The notes beneath the pieces were generated by a model that saw nothing but the letters and a program-made list of their open reading frames with translations, was not told where the DNA came from and searched no databases. The position numbers were made by a program, and so were the translations under genes. From Hemibagrus wyckioides (lineage: Eukaryota; Chordata; Actinopteri; Siluriformes; Bagridae): DNA of 64,000 nt. Shown here piece by piece: positions 61,402-64,000 of this stretch. Within the stretch, counting starts at the first letter, position 1. The number at the start of each line of letters is the position of its first letter. The DNA lies in assembly GCF_019097595.1 (NCBI RefSeq), contig NC_080715.1:29409355-29473354 (forward strand), given 5' to 3'.

Positions 61402-61995
61402 CACTGAGACTTGTTAGACATACACATACAGTACATCATGTCAAATTCAAGCAATGACCTTAAATACTGTTTGAATATGAACTGACTCGCCACTATGAGT
61501 ATGTGTGTGTGTGTGGGATACCATCAATGGTACAAAAATGTTCTTCCGCACATTTCGGAATTAACGTTTCCACCACAGCAGTCTCCAAATCCCCCAATAC
61601 TCAATTCCTGTGGATTGTAGTATTGAGAAAAGACAGATAAGAGAAAAGCTTACCTTGAAAAAAAAAACAAAAAAAAACAAAACAAAACTGAGAATACACG
61701 TATCAATAGTCAGGTCAGGATTTTCTCCCATGTCATAAATTCACTCCACAGGGGGTCAACACATCATCGTTGGCCCTTAGGCTGACTGGAGTCACCGTTG
61801 AGAGTTGGCTTGGAGATGTGTCAGCTCACTCCTTCATTCAAAAATGCACAGAGCCCATGAGGCGTGATCCATCTCGCTGAATTGGTGTGACAAACCAGCC
61901 TCGGGACTTATGCGACGATGATTGAATAGCACTCCCAATAGTCACACCTCATTCTTATTGAATCAAAATGTGTTTTTACAGTTACCCGAGCGAGC
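61402..61995. other. Unique DNA
   Basis: A-rich run (about 61658-61687). Nothing else recognised. Confidence 0.4.
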
Positions 61996-62011
61996 GAGTG
62001 AGAGAGGGAGA

Positions 62012-62046
<35 letters not shown>
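61996..62046. repeat. (GA)n microsatellite
   Basis: Pure GA for the last 30 bases, interrupted gaggga before. Confidence 0.95.
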
Positions 62047-62047
<1 letters not shown>

Positions 62048-63612
62048 CAGAGTGACGGGCTTGGATATCTAGCAGAAATGAATATTTTTTTTTCAACAAA
62101 TGTAAACCTACTTTTGTGCGTACGACTATTTCTATAGTTCTGTTTCGGCATTTTATACAATATAGAGAAATACAGTAAAGAATTTCTCATTTTTCAATTA
62201 TGAATACAGCAGATGCCATCGACTAAAATTATAGTAAGATCTAAAAGTAATCACAGATGATTTTTTTTTTTTTTTAATTTAAATTAGGAAATAAACAGAA
62301 TGTTTTTGAAGTTTCAAACAGAAAGTCAAAGTTTCATATCAGTATAACATTCTGCTGTTTCTAGGTCTCTTTTTAAATATTGATCATGCTAGCTGCTTTG
62401 TCTAATCTCGTCTATTGAAGCATGGGATCAGATGACACTCCGATGGATTTGATCTAAAATCAAAGAGCTCATAAGGTTTTGAACAAACATATGGAATCCG
62501 TAAAAGCTCAAACCGACACTGACAGTAAAAGCAAAAAAAGGACGAAATGGAATACGCTGAGATTCATGTAAATATTTCGATGATTATATAAGACATTTCA
62601 CTCAGGTCATATTAAATTGAAATAATTTTCACTAGACCTTACTGTATATATAACTGACCCAGTTTTAAAGAAAAGTCACCAAAACAGTGCTTTATTTATA
62701 ACGCAATTGAATGTCTTGAGAGTTTGGAGATCTCATCTTGCACTTGAGTGCTTTTTTTTCCCCCAGCATTTAACTCCCTGCTTTCAGCTGCATTTCAGAG
62801 GCCTGGATATAAACAGCTGGAAATTGACAGTATGGCCCACACTGCTGTCGTGAAAAGAGCAGCAAAACATACATCTCGTTTTGTAGAAAACTGATTTATT
62901 CCCTGCTTCCCCCCTTAATCGAGGTTCTGCATAAAAGTATCCCTACTCGATTTACCAGCACACCTTGATGTCTTCTAGCTTAATTTCAGCACTTGGCAGA
63001 TGTTGTCAGGGGATAGCTGACATTACATCTGCTGTGTCTCCTTTCTTTGGTCTGTCTGCAATTTGCTTCCGATCGCTTGCTTTTTTTTTTTCCTAACCAC
63101 CCACCATTTAACTGCCTGAACGAGTCGATGTTCTTCCTCCTACAATAGAGGAGAGATTTCGTGGCTTCTCTAATATGCAATTAAGGCTCACATGAATGAA
63201 AGTTTCACTTTTCAATGGAGTTTAATGGATCACGTAGGTAGAAAATGCAGGCTGGGAAAAGGCGACAACGCAGGCAGGAAAAGATGTTCGTCTCCTGAAC
63301 TGCCTGGTTGCCTGGGAAAACAAAAATCAGCTTCCCTTTTGCACAGCTCAAAACCATGGTGCGGAAACACTAAGGATTGAAAATCAAATCCACAGAGTCT
63401 CTTACACTTGAAAAAATAGCTGATGGAATCTGATTTGGATCAATCTGGCAACCCAGTTTGGTGAATATAATATGGACTAACCCAGCATGGGTTGTTTTAA
63501 ACCCAAAGAGGTTTGAACTCAGTTGTCTCAGTTTTGATTTTTTTAACCAATCTTGAGGGAAAAATGACTATATTGCAGAAGTGACTTGACTACAACACGC
63601 TAACTCACAGCC
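62047..63612. other. Unique region, possible conserved non-coding block
   Basis: About 62690-63330 has no repeat family, balanced composition and phrases such as ctaatatgcaattaaggctc and gaatgaaagtttcacttttc that look like enhancer DNA. No exon is recognised. This is the best such candidate in the window but remains an impression. Confidence 0.3.
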
Positions 63613-63613
63613 G

Positions 63614-63645
<32 letters not shown>

Positions 63646-63646
63646 C
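63613..63646. repeat. (AAC)n microsatellite
   Basis: About eleven AAC units. Confidence 0.95.
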
Positions 63647-63979
63647 TGTACACAAGTCTTAAATCACATATTTGCATTTAACTGGTTAAAAATAACATCA
63701 TATGTTCTCTGTAATATTGATTAGGGTTTTGTTTCAATGTTATAGAAATAAATGCAAGACAACTTGTATAAACTGAATCTAATCTTTGAAATTTTCTTTA
63801 TAAGCTATTTTTTTTTGTTATATTTATTTCACCAAAATAGCCATATTTTTTTTCTTCAAATAATGTTATGGAGTATCAACTGTGACAAAGTATGTCAAAG
63901 TACGGTGAAAATTACAGAAAGTTTGACATATTCATTTGATACACTAGATCTTGACACAATGTGCATTTTTAGCTCTTCA

Positions 63980-64000
63980 TTATTATTATTATTATTATTA
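63980..64000. repeat. (ATT)n microsatellite at the window edge
   Basis: Seven units, continuing past the window. Confidence 0.9.

Overview
This window looks like a gene-poor stretch of a teleost nuclear genome. The evidence is the dense mix of fish-type DNA transposons (at least four Tc1/mariner families, hAT, a pogo/Tc2-like foldback), V-SINE and other tRNA-derived SINEs, CR1/L2/Rex1-type LINE tails, very long TCTA/TA/AAT microsatellites and AT-rich unique DNA. The repeat mix resembles that of otophysan fishes, and a catfish is my best guess. That guess comes from remembered repeat families, not from a search.

Host coding sequence is scarce. The best gene is a first coding exon on the minus strand (1400-1510). 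It encodes 37 residues resembling the N-terminus of the small fish class-I methyltransferases, has a good Kozak ATG, an in-frame upstream stop and a clean GT donor; the gene would continue past the left edge. A possible plus-strand terminal exon lies at 136-243. A decayed exon of an ABCA-type transporter (about 35417-35532, minus) keeps the region just after Walker B but has lost the Walker B and D-loop residues themselves. No other host exon is supported.

Layout: 1-2 kb, methyltransferase exon 1 with a deleted Tc1 in its intron and a tiny MITE upstream. 2-4.3 kb, a hAT remnant with a recognisable BED finger, interrupted by a foldback element and flanked by inverted Tc1 pieces. 4.7-5.9 kb, a near full-length dead Tc1 of a D-x36-E family. 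7.3-10.9 kb, MITEs, LINE tails, a hAT-like element with an 8-bp target duplication, and SINEs. 11-16 kb, Tc1, SINE and LINE ORF2 relics and a pogo/Tc2-like copy. 16-24.9 kb, mostly unique AT-rich DNA with microsatellites. 25-34 kb, Tc1 copies, a solo LTR and a second pogo-like copy. 34-43 kb, the ABCA relic, tandem repeats, the third pogo-like copy and SINEs. 43.3-46.4 kb, a MITE invaded by a SINE and by a roughly 28-bp minisatellite that reappears in a larger array 0.7 kb away. 50.8-54.6 kb, a three-layer transposon nest whose innermost element encodes a full 343-aa transposase. 55-64 kb, unique DNA, a 30-bp minisatellite and a microsatellite-bearing tandem duplication.

The most interesting item is the innermost Tc1-like element at 52568-53815. 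It has 29-bp perfect terminal repeats, a TA on both sides, an uninterrupted transposase and an intact D154/D245/E280 triad. It looks young and could be a source for the dead and deleted relatives of its own family in the same window. The nest gives an explicit order of insertion: old Tc1, then LINE, then young Tc1.
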